A stretch of 64,000 nt of DNA from Nocardioides jejuensis (lineage in GTDB: Bacteria; Actinomycetota; Actinomycetes; Propionibacteriales; Nocardioidaceae). Both the position numbers and the translations under genes were made by a program. The stretch lies in assembly GCF_004337475.1 (NCBI RefSeq), contig NZ_SJZJ01000004.1:62001-126000 (forward strand), in the 5' to 3' direction. The notes under the pieces were generated by a model. The model made no database searches and was not told the DNA's origin. It saw only the letters and a list, made by a program, of their open reading frames with translations. This document shows positions 1 through 7,502 of the stretch, piece by piece (positions within the stretch are counted from its first letter, which is position 1; each line of letters starts with the position of its first letter).

Positions 1-75
1 GCCGCCGACGTACCCGACGCGGCGGTCTTCCTGCTCGCGCCGATGGCCCGTGGATCAGAGGTGAGTGTCCAGTGA
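1..75 (+). CDS. MceA C-terminus (partial)
   Basis: The last 24 codons of a gene that begins before the window; the visible tail ends in APMARGSEVSVQ. It overlaps the next gene in a GTGA junction. It sits directly before a gene of the MceB type in an A-to-F ordered mce operon, so it should be the mceA-type subunit, which carries the first MCE domain of the ring or tube that moves lipids across the envelope. The identity rests on operon position only, because no domain is visible in this fragment. Confidence 0.6.
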   Translation, partial: AADVPDAAVFLLAPMARGSEVSVQ

Positions 76-1109
76 GCCGCAAGGGCCTCGACAAGCGGAC
101 CAGCCAGGACCTGATCCGCCTGAGCATCTTCATGGTGATCACGGCGCTGGCCACCGGTCTGCTCGCCGTCACCATCGGCAACCTGTCGTTCCAGCCGACC
201 GAGGACTACAAGGCGGTCTTCTCCGACGCGACCGGCGTCAACAAGGGCGACGACGTCCGGATGGCCGGCGTGAAGATCGGCAGCGTCAAGGACGTCACGA
301 TCGTCGACCGCACGCACGCCGAGATCGCCTTCAGCGTCAGCAACGACGTTCACGTGACCGACGGGACGCACCTGACGGTGAAGTTCCGCAACCTCGTCGG
401 CCAGCGCTACCTCTCGATGACGCAGGAGTCCGGCGATGCGGCCGCGCTGAAGGCCGGCTCGACGGTCCCGATGGACCGCACGACACCGGCGCTCGACCTG
501 ACCGTCCTCTTCAACGGCTTCAAGCCCCTGTTCGCCGCGCTCTCGCCGCGTGACATCAACAAGCTGTCCTACGAGATCGTGCAGGTCTTCCAGGGCGAGG
601 GCGGCACCCTCGAGGGGCTGCTGGGCGACACCGCCTCGCTCACCTCCACGCTCGCCGACCGCGACGAGATCATCGGCCAGCTGGTCGACAACCTCAACAC
701 GGTGCTCGTCCACGTCGGCGACCGCGACGAGCAGCTGAGCAGCCTGCTCAAGAGCTTCCGCACGCTCGTTGGCGGTCTCAACAAGGACCGTGACGCGATC
801 CTCGGTCCGCTCAACCAGATCTCGGAGCTGTCGGTGCAGACCGCGTCCCTCGTCCAGGGCCTCCGGCCCGACCTCGTCGCTGACCTCAAGCAGCTGCGTC
901 GCCTGAGCACGAACCTCGACAACAACAAGGGCGAGCTCGACCGCGTCCTCCAGGTCCTGCCGATCAAGCTGACCAAGATCGGACGCACGGCGACCTACGG
1001 CTCGTTCTTCAACTTCTACCTGTGCGAGTTCCACGCCCGCGTGAGCCTGCCGGGCGGCAAGGCGCTGCCGATCGACTACAACACGGCTGCGAAGAGGTGT
1101 GACCTCTGA
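72..1109 (+). CDS. MCE family protein, MceB-type
   Basis: 345 residues. One N-terminal membrane anchor (about residues 14-37) is followed by an MCE/MlaD domain (about 39-118, with VRMAGVKIGSVKDV, the usual GVxVGxV-like motif) and a long helical tail, as expected for a substrate-binding subunit of an Mce lipid importer. These subunits assemble with YrbE permeases and an Mkl ATPase, none of which lie in the window. The GTG start overlaps the upstream stop, and the stop overlaps the next ATG, so translation is likely coupled through the operon. The transported lipid cannot be read from the sequence. Confidence 0.9.
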   Translation: MSRKGLDKRTSQDLIRLSIFMVITALATGLLAVTIGNLSFQPTEDYKAVFSDATGVNKGDDVRMAGVKIGSVKDVTIVDRTHAEIAFSVSNDVHVTDGTHLTVKFRNLVGQRYLSMTQESGDAAALKAGSTVPMDRTTPALDLTVLFNGFKPLFAALSPRDINKLSYEIVQVFQGEGGTLEGLLGDTASLTSTLADRDEIIGQLVDNLNTVLVHVGDRDEQLSSLLKSFRTLVGGLNKDRDAILGPLNQISELSVQTASLVQGLRPDLVADLKQLRRLSTNLDNNKGELDRVLQVLPIKLTKIGRTATYGSFFNFYLCEFHARVSLPGGKALPIDYNTAAKRCDL

Positions 1110-2095
1110 TGATCCCGTTCCGTGAGCGCAATCCCGTCACCATCGGTGCCGTCAGCCTCGCCGTCATCGCGGCGGCGATGGTCGCGGCGTTCCGCGCCGA
1201 CGACCTGCCGGTGATCGGCGGCGGCGACACCTACTACGCCAACTTCTCCGAGGCGGGCGGCCTGAAGCCGGACGACGAGGTCCGCATCGCCGGCGTGCGC
1301 GTCGGCAAGGTCGGCGCCGTCGAACTCGACGGCAACAAGGTCAAGGTCTCGTTCAAGATCTCCTCGGGTGCCGACTTCGGACCCGACACAGCGGCCGCGA
1401 TCAAGGTCAAGACGATCCTCGGTCAGATGTACCTGGCGCTCCTGCCCGCCGGCTCCGGCCAGATGAAGGAAGGCGCGACGATCCCGGTCGACCGCACCTC
1501 TTCGCCGTACGACGTGGTGGACGCGTTCGAGGGCCTGGCCAACACCAGCGACAAGATCGACACGGACCAGCTCGCGAAGTCGCTGCGCACCATCGCCGAC
1601 CTCACGCGCAACACGCCCGAGGAGTTCCAGAAGGCGCTGAGCGGCGTCTCGGCTCTGTCGCGCAACGTGGCCAAGCGCGACGACCAGCTCAACACGCTGC
1701 TGCAGAACCTGAAGAAGGTGTCGGGCGTCCTCGACGACCGCGACCAGGACATCATCGGGCTGATGAAGGACGCCGACGTCCTGTTCCGCGCCGTCGTCGC
1801 GCGCCGTGAGGCGGTCCACAACCTGCTCGTCTCGACCGCGTCGCTCGGCAAGGAGCTCACCGCCCTCGTCAAGCAGAGCCGCGCCGATCTCGCGCCCGCG
1901 CTGACGCACACCGAGCACGTGCTCAACGTCCTCAACAAGAACCAGAAGAACCTCGACCTGTCGCTGCGCCTGATGGCGCCGTTCTACCGGGTCTTCGCCA
2001 ACACGCTCGGCAACGGTCCGTGGTTCGACAACTACGTCCAGAACCTGCCGCCGGGTCCGCAGCTCCCGCGCGTCGCTCCGGGGGAGGGCCGATGA
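1109..2095 (+). CDS. MCE family protein, MceC-type
   Basis: 328 residues, with a membrane anchor at about 11-29 and an MCE domain at about 41-115 (VRIAGVRVGKVGAVEL). A helical region follows. It starts within the stop codon of the mceB-type gene (TGATG) and its stop overlaps the next start (ATGA), which marks a tightly coupled operon. The assignment as the C subunit comes from order in the operon; the MCE fold itself is clear. The tail is shorter than in many mycobacterial MceC proteins, which often carry a proline-rich end. Confidence 0.9.
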   Translation: MIPFRERNPVTIGAVSLAVIAAAMVAAFRADDLPVIGGGDTYYANFSEAGGLKPDDEVRIAGVRVGKVGAVELDGNKVKVSFKISSGADFGPDTAAAIKVKTILGQMYLALLPAGSGQMKEGATIPVDRTSSPYDVVDAFEGLANTSDKIDTDQLAKSLRTIADLTRNTPEEFQKALSGVSALSRNVAKRDDQLNTLLQNLKKVSGVLDDRDQDIIGLMKDADVLFRAVVARREAVHNLLVSTASLGKELTALVKQSRADLAPALTHTEHVLNVLNKNQKNLDLSLRLMAPFYRVFANTLGNGPWFDNYVQNLPPGPQLPRVAPGEGR

Positions 2096-3225
2096 AGAAG
2101 TTCCTGATCCCCGGCGTGATCGCCCTGCTGGTGCTGGCCACCGCGCTCGTGATGTTCTCCGGCTCCGACCGCAAGACGCTGGTCGCGCACTTCCCGCGCA
2201 CGATCTCGGTCTACGAGGGCAGCGACGTCCGCGTCCTCGGTGTCGGCGTCGGCACGGTCGACAAGGTCGAGCCCTCGGGCACCGATGTGGTCGTGACGAT
2301 GTCCTACCCGGCTGACGTGAAGGTGCCCGCCGACGCCAAGGCCGTGATCATCGCGCCGTCGGTCGTGGGCGACCGCTTCGTCCAGCTGACCCCGGCGTAC
2401 GACGGCGGGCCGACGCTCAAGGACCACGCGGTGCTCGACGAGTCGCGCACCTCGATCCCGCTCGACCTCGACCAGATCTATCAGAGCCTGGACAACCTGG
2501 TGACGGCGCTCGGCCCGGACGGTGCCAACAAGGACGGCGCGCTGAGTGACCTCCTGGTCCAGACGGCGAAGAACTTCAGCGGCCAGGGCGAGAAGTTCAA
2601 CCAGACGATCCACGACCTGTCGAAGCTGACCGGCACCCTCGACGACAACCGCGAGGAGCTCTTCGGCGCGGCAACGAAGCTCGAGGCCTTCGTCAACACG
2701 CTGGCCAAGAACGACGGCACGGTGCGCAAGTTCAACCAGTCGCTGTCCGACGTCTCGGCGATGCTGGCCGGTGAGCGAACCGATCTTGCTGCCTCGCTGC
2801 ACAACCTGGCGGTCGCGATGGGCCAGGTGTCGACGTTCGTCAAGGACAACCAGGCAGCCCTCGGCCGCAACATCACGGGTCTCAACAAGGTCGCCAAGGT
2901 CCTCGTGCGCCAGCGTGCTGCGCTCGACGAGACGCTGACCAACGCCCCGGTCGCGCTGGTCAACCTCGGGCACGCCTACAACCCGCAGGCCGGCACGCTC
3001 GACACCCGCACGAACCTCGGCGAGGTGCTCAACCAGCTCACGGCCAACCCCAACGCAGTGCTCTGCGCCCTGACCAACAGCAAGACTGTCTGCAACCTGC
3101 TCAAGGGCGGTGGTCTCCACCTGCCGGGTCTGGGCGGGCTCGGGCGGGCCGGCGCGCTCCAGGGTCTCCCGACGCCCCAGCCCTACGACCCGACGCTCGG
3201 TGGTCTCGTGGAGGTGGCCCGATGA
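2092..3225 (+). CDS. MCE family protein, MceD-type
   Basis: 377 residues from the ATG that overlaps the previous stop. An in-frame ATG 24 codons upstream is rejected because it lies inside the mceC-type gene and would put a charged, proline-rich stretch before the anchor. The anchor is at about residues 5-22 (IPGVIALLVLATALVMF), followed by an MCE domain (about 32-107, VRVLGVGVGTVDKV) and a long helical region. It is the fourth MCE subunit of the operon and overlaps the mceE-type lipoprotein gene by 4 nt. Confidence 0.9.
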   Translation: MKKFLIPGVIALLVLATALVMFSGSDRKTLVAHFPRTISVYEGSDVRVLGVGVGTVDKVEPSGTDVVVTMSYPADVKVPADAKAVIIAPSVVGDRFVQLTPAYDGGPTLKDHAVLDESRTSIPLDLDQIYQSLDNLVTALGPDGANKDGALSDLLVQTAKNFSGQGEKFNQTIHDLSKLTGTLDDNREELFGAATKLEAFVNTLAKNDGTVRKFNQSLSDVSAMLAGERTDLAASLHNLAVAMGQVSTFVKDNQAALGRNITGLNKVAKVLVRQRAALDETLTNAPVALVNLGHAYNPQAGTLDTRTNLGEVLNQLTANPNAVLCALTNSKTVCNLLKGGGLHLPGLGGLGRAGALQGLPTPQPYDPTLGGLVEVAR

Positions 3226-4631
3226 CGATGCCCCGCCTCCTGCGCCTCGTGGTGCTGCTCGTCGCGAGCCTGCTCGCCCTGACGAGCTGCCGCTTCGACA
3301 TCTACAGCCTTCCGCTCCCCGGTGGCGCCGACACGGGCGACCACCCGATGACCCTGAAGGTCGACTTCGACGATGTCCTCGACCTCGTCCCGGAGTCGAC
3401 GGTCAAGGTCGCCGACGTCAGCGTCGGCAAGGTCACCAAGGTCGACCTGGTGGGCACGCACGCCGTGGTCACGCTCGAGGTCAACAAGGACGTCGACCTG
3501 CCGGCCAACGCCACTGCGTCGATCCGGCAGACCAGCCTCCTGGGTGAGAAGTTCGTGTCGCTCGCGCCGCCGACCACCGGCGCCAGCAGCCAGCGCCTGG
3601 CCACCGGTGCCGAGATCCCGCTCTCCCGCACGGGTCGCAACCCCGAGGTCGAGGAGGTGCTCTCGGCGCTCAGCCTGATCCTCAACGGCGGCGGCGTCGC
3701 GCAGCTCAAGACGATCTCGCACGAGCTCAGCCTCGCGCTTGAGGGCCACGAAGGCTCGGCGCGCTCCGTGCTCGACCAGCTCTCCGCGCTCGTCGGCCGG
3801 CTCAACCAGCACAAGGGCGACATCGTCCACGCGATCGAGTCGGTCAACCGGCTCGCGGTCAGTGTCCAGAAGCAGCTCCCGGCCATCGACGCCGCGCTCG
3901 AGCAGCTGCCGGGCGCCCTCGACTCGCTGAACCGTCAGCGTGACGACCTGGTCAAGATGCTGAAGGCACTCGCCAACCTCAGCGACGTCGGCGTACGCGT
4001 GATCAAGGCGTCCAAGGAGGCCACGCTCGGCTCGTTCCACGACCTCGAGCCGGTCCTCCGCAAGCTCGCCGATGCCGGCGACTCGCTGCCCAACAGCCTC
4101 CAGCTCCTCTTCACCTACCCCTTCACCGACTCGCTGGTGTCGCGTGACCCGCAGGCCGCGCGCGACCTGCAGATGGGTGACTTCGTGGACCTCTCGGTCC
4201 GGCTCGACGTCGGACCGGGCGTGCTGACCAACGGTCCGCTGACGCCCGGCGAGCAGTGCATCAAGCTGCCGGACGCCAACAAGGCCGGCGGTCTGATCGA
4301 CCTGTCGAAGCTCTGCCAGGGTGCGCTCGACACGATCGAGAAGTGCTACGCGAACCCGTCGCTCGCCAACTGCAACCTCCTGTCGGGTGCTCTGAAGACG
4401 AGCCTGTGCAAGTCGGCCCCGCTGCCGCTGCTGTGTGGCACCACCTCGGGCGGGACGGGGGGCGGCACCACGGGCGGCACGCCGCTCCAGAACCTCCAGA
4501 ACGCGCTCGGTGGCCTGCTGAAGCGCGCCGCACCGGGCTCGCCCGGCACGGACCGGACGACGTACGGGGAGCTGATGAAGCAGTACGACCCTGACCTCGT
4601 GCGACTGCTCGTCCCGGGGGTGGCCCGATGA
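3222..4631 (+). CDS. MCE family lipoprotein, MceE/LprK-type
   Basis: 469 residues. A short positively charged N-terminus and hydrophobic stretch end in the lipobox LTSC, with Cys23 as the lipidation site, which is typical of the E subunit of mce operons. The segment YSLPLPGG just after the cysteine is a hallmark of this subunit. An MCE domain spans about residues 43-120, followed by coiled helices and a Cys-containing, Gly/Thr-rich C-terminal region (TSGGTGGGTTGGT). It overlaps both neighbours by 4 nt. Confidence 0.92.
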   Translation: MTMPRLLRLVVLLVASLLALTSCRFDIYSLPLPGGADTGDHPMTLKVDFDDVLDLVPESTVKVADVSVGKVTKVDLVGTHAVVTLEVNKDVDLPANATASIRQTSLLGEKFVSLAPPTTGASSQRLATGAEIPLSRTGRNPEVEEVLSALSLILNGGGVAQLKTISHELSLALEGHEGSARSVLDQLSALVGRLNQHKGDIVHAIESVNRLAVSVQKQLPAIDAALEQLPGALDSLNRQRDDLVKMLKALANLSDVGVRVIKASKEATLGSFHDLEPVLRKLADAGDSLPNSLQLLFTYPFTDSLVSRDPQAARDLQMGDFVDLSVRLDVGPGVLTNGPLTPGEQCIKLPDANKAGGLIDLSKLCQGALDTIEKCYANPSLANCNLLSGALKTSLCKSAPLPLLCGTTSGGTGGGTTGGTPLQNLQNALGGLLKRAAPGSPGTDRTTYGELMKQYDPDLVRLLVPGVAR

Positions 4632-5911
4632 TCACCCGCCGCACCAAGATCCAGCTGCTGATCTTCGCGTTCATCACGCTGCTCGGCTGCACGTTCGTCG
4701 GGGCGAAGTACGCCCGTCTCGACCGGTTCTTCTACGACAGCTCCTACGACGTGACCGGCCATTTCGCCGACTCCGGCGGCATCTACGCCGGCGCCGAGGT
4801 CGCCTACCGCGGCGTCCAGGTCGGTCAGGTGAAGAAGCTCGTCGCGACCCGCGAGGGCGTCGACGTCGTCATGGCGATCGACCACGGCCACGACCAGATC
4901 CCGTCCGACACGCTCGCCGTCGTCGCCAACCGCTCGGCACTCGGCGAGCAGTACGTCGACCTGCAGCCCCGCGCCGATGGCCGCCCCTACCTCCACGAGG
5001 GCAGCCAGGTCGCCGAGGCCGACACCCGTACGCCGATCGCCACAGCCACGCTGCTGGCCGACGTGTCCCGGACCGTCGGTGGGGTCGACCAGGACGCGCT
5101 GAAGACGACGGTCGGCGAGCTCGGCCTGGCGTTCAAGGACACCGGCAGCGACCTCGGTCAGCTGATCGACACCTCGGACCGCTTCCTGAAGACGGCGACC
5201 GACAACTTCGACGTGACGACGGCCCTGATCCGTGACGGGCGCACGGTCCTCGACGGTCAGCTCGCGTCGGCTGACGCCATCAAGGGCTTCGCGCAGGACC
5301 TCTCGCTCTTCTCGACGACCGTGCGCGGCAGCGACAAGGACATCCGCACGCTGATCGACCGCGGCATCGTCACGGCGCAGACGCTCAAGGAGTTCCTGCA
5401 CAAGTACGGCGTGGACCTCTCGGAGCTGATCAACAACCTGGTCACCACCGGCGAGGTCGTGACCGCGCACCTGCGCGGTCTCCGCACGATCCTCGTGGCC
5501 TACCCGCACGTGATCGAGGGTGGCTTCACGGTCATCGCCAAGGATCCCGGCGCTGGTGGCTACGCAGCCCACTTCGGTCTGGTCTTCACCCAGAAGCCCC
5601 CCGTCTGCCACCAGGGCTACGAGAGCACCGACCGCCGTGGCGCACTGGACGGCAGCAACCGGCCGATGGTCATGGGCGCTCACTGCTCCGAGCCGGCGTC
5701 GAAGTCCGATCCGCGCGGCGCGCAGCATGCTCCCCGCGATCGTGTTGCACCGGCGACCGACAGCTCGCCGGTCGTCGCGACCTATGACATGTCCACGGGT
5801 AAGGTCACGTGGACCGACGAGGCGCCGGCCGAGGCGACGTTCGTCCCGGCACCGTCCGGCCTGGGCGATGAGTCGTGGAAGTGGCTCTACCTCCAGCCGC
5901 TCGGCCAGTGA
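4628..5911 (+). CDS. MCE family protein, MceF-type
   Basis: 427 residues. An N-terminal hydrophobic segment (about 8-26) leads to an MCE domain (about 37-112, VAYRGVQVGQVKKL) and a helical region. It is the last of the six MCE subunits. The hydrophobic segment ends in LLGC, which resembles a weak lipobox, but the residue at -2 is Leu and the segment continues as hydrophobic, so a transmembrane anchor is more likely. The C-terminal 80 residues are Ser/Pro/Ala-rich and not conserved in appearance. A 27-nt gap with an RBS separates it from the next gene. Confidence 0.9.
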   Translation: MITRRTKIQLLIFAFITLLGCTFVGAKYARLDRFFYDSSYDVTGHFADSGGIYAGAEVAYRGVQVGQVKKLVATREGVDVVMAIDHGHDQIPSDTLAVVANRSALGEQYVDLQPRADGRPYLHEGSQVAEADTRTPIATATLLADVSRTVGGVDQDALKTTVGELGLAFKDTGSDLGQLIDTSDRFLKTATDNFDVTTALIRDGRTVLDGQLASADAIKGFAQDLSLFSTTVRGSDKDIRTLIDRGIVTAQTLKEFLHKYGVDLSELINNLVTTGEVVTAHLRGLRTILVAYPHVIEGGFTVIAKDPGAGGYAAHFGLVFTQKPPVCHQGYESTDRRGALDGSNRPMVMGAHCSEPASKSDPRGAQHAPRDRVAPATDSSPVVATYDMSTGKVTWTDEAPAEATFVPAPSGLGDESWKWLYLQPLGQ

Positions 5912-5938
5912 CGCCCCCGCTGCACAGGAAGTGACCAG

Positions 5939-6499
5939 ATGACGCTCGAGCACGGCGCTGCCGCGCGCCCGGGACGACGGATCCTCTTCGTCGCCCTCTG
6001 CCTCGCCCTTGCAGCGGCGCTCGCCGTGCTGGTGGTCCGGTCACTCAACGCGCGTGACACCGAGCAGGCGGCGGGTGGCGGCCACGGCTCCGCCACCGAG
6101 CGCGCTGCCGTCCTCGCGGTCGCCGACGAGTTCGCCAAGGAGATCGACACCTACGGCGCGTCGGACCTGGACGCCAAGGGTGCGATGCCGGACTACCGCA
6201 AGCGGATCAGCGCGATCCTCACCACGAAGTTCCGCACCGCGTTCGACCAGGAGGTCGAGCTCGCCGAGAAGGCGGTCGCCCAGACCCGCATCGAAGTGGC
6301 CTCGCGGCTCGACGCCTCGGGTGTCGTGTCCATCGACGGCGACCGGGCGACGGTCCTCGCTGCGTGGGAGCGCACGGCGAGCTATCCGAAGACGACCCCG
6401 GGGGCGCCCGTGCTCAAGCGTGCCTCGATCACGCTCGTGAAGGTCGAGGGGCACTGGCTCGTCGACGACTTCACCACGGTCACGGGGGAGGGCCAGTGA
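5939..6499 (+). CDS. Mce-associated membrane protein 1
   Basis: 186 residues with an RBS (AGGAAGTGACC) before the ATG. One membrane segment lies at about residues 14-33 (ILFVALCLALAAALAVLVV), followed by a small NTF2/SnoaL-like extracytoplasmic domain ending in GHWLVDDFTTV. This is the usual form of the Mce-associated (Mas) proteins found just after mceF in actinobacteria, which are thought to stabilise the Mce complex. It overlaps the next gene by 4 nt (GTGA). Confidence 0.82.
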   Translation: MTLEHGAAARPGRRILFVALCLALAAALAVLVVRSLNARDTEQAAGGGHGSATERAAVLAVADEFAKEIDTYGASDLDAKGAMPDYRKRISAILTTKFRTAFDQEVELAEKAVAQTRIEVASRLDASGVVSIDGDRATVLAAWERTASYPKTTPGAPVLKRASITLVKVEGHWLVDDFTTVTGEGQ

Positions 6500-7314
6500 G
6501 CACCATCGACCTGTACGCCGTGCTCGGCGTCGATGCGCACGCGTCCGTCGACGAGATCCGTGCCGCGTGGAAGCGATCCGTCGCGGACCTGGATCCCACG
6601 GATCCCAAGCTGAACGTCTTCAACCAGGCCGGGGCCGTCCTGCTGGATCCGGCCCGCCGGGAGAAGTACGACGCGGAGGTCGCTGCTGCCTCAGCGGCGA
6701 CCGATGCCGACGCGGGTGCTGCCCCTGTGGCCGAGACGAAGCCGGCGCCGCCGACGTCCGCGCCGGTCTCCGCCCCGGAGGCGGTTGCCAAGGCGCCTGC
6801 TGCTGCCCGCGAGGTGCCCACTGGTCTGCTCGCCGTCGTCGGCGTCCTCCTCGTGGCAGCGGTGCTGGCCGCGATCTTCGCGGCGGGCCCGATCGGCCGG
6901 GCACTGCCAGACCGCGGCGTGCCGGCCTCCGAGCAGCGCCTCGGCGACGCGGTCACGGCCGCGGAGAAGGCAGCCGTGCCGGTGCTGTCGTACGACTACC
7001 GGCACATGGCCCAGGACGAGAAGGCGGCCACGGCGCAGATGACGCCGGACTTCGCGAAGAAGTTCGAGAGCCTCTTCGCGTTGATCGAGCAGAACGCCCC
7101 CGCCACCCAGTCGGTGGTGGCCGTCCAGGTCGTCGGCTCGGCCGTGGCCGACAGCACCGCCAAGACGGTCGATGTCCTTCTCTTCGTGAACCGCCCGACG
7201 ACGAAGAAGGGGCAGGCGGATCCCGTTGTGTACAAGGACTTCGTCACCTTCACGATGAAGGCGAGCGACGGTCACTGGCTGGTCGACTCGCTCAAGGCAA
7301 CGCCCGCTGCTTGA
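6496..7314 (+). CDS. Mce-associated protein 2 with degenerate J-domain
   Basis: 272 residues from the GTG that overlaps the previous stop; a longer in-frame start would run back into the previous gene. The N-terminus (about 3-60) has the pattern of a J-domain: LYAVLGVDAHASVDEIRAAWKR, then a DPARREKYDAEV helix. The catalytic HPD loop is replaced by L-D-P-T (residues 32-35), so stimulation of DnaK is unlikely. An Ala/Pro linker leads to one membrane segment and a C-terminal Mce-associated domain ending GHWLVDSLKA, which matches the end of the preceding gene. It closes the mce operon. Confidence 0.8.
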   Translation: MSTIDLYAVLGVDAHASVDEIRAAWKRSVADLDPTDPKLNVFNQAGAVLLDPARREKYDAEVAAASAATDADAGAAPVAETKPAPPTSAPVSAPEAVAKAPAAAREVPTGLLAVVGVLLVAAVLAAIFAAGPIGRALPDRGVPASEQRLGDAVTAAEKAAVPVLSYDYRHMAQDEKAATAQMTPDFAKKFESLFALIEQNAPATQSVVAVQVVGSAVADSTAKTVDVLLFVNRPTTKKGQADPVVYKDFVTFTMKASDGHWLVDSLKATPAA

Positions 7315-7373
7315 CCCCGGCCCGTCCGGCGTTCATCATCGTCGTACCTTCCCGATTTCCTTCGGTTGAGGGT

Positions 7374-7402
7374 TTGAGACGCGTGCGCGCGTGAGGTAGG
7401 CT
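7374..7402 (+). promoter_or_regulatory. Candidate sigma70-type promoter of rpoB-rpoC
   Basis: TTGAGA (7374-7379) and TAGGCT (7397-7402) are separated by exactly 17 nt, a near-consensus housekeeping promoter for high-GC actinobacteria. It leaves a leader of about 95 nt before the rpoB start. The gap between the mce operon and rpoB (7315-7502) holds nothing else that I can identify. Confidence 0.65.
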
Positions 7403-7502
7403 GCTTCTTTGCGTCTGCCCTCATATGCATCCGGCCTGCACGGTGGCTGGTTTGTGGTCGGTTGACGCCGCCAAATCACGCGTTCCCTCAGAAGGACACC
7501 TC

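Noticed and set aside
7425..7502. Use of ATG at 7425 as the rpoB start
   Set aside because: It has no RBS and would add 26 residues that match no known RpoB N-terminus, while TTG at 7503 has a good RBS and fits the family.
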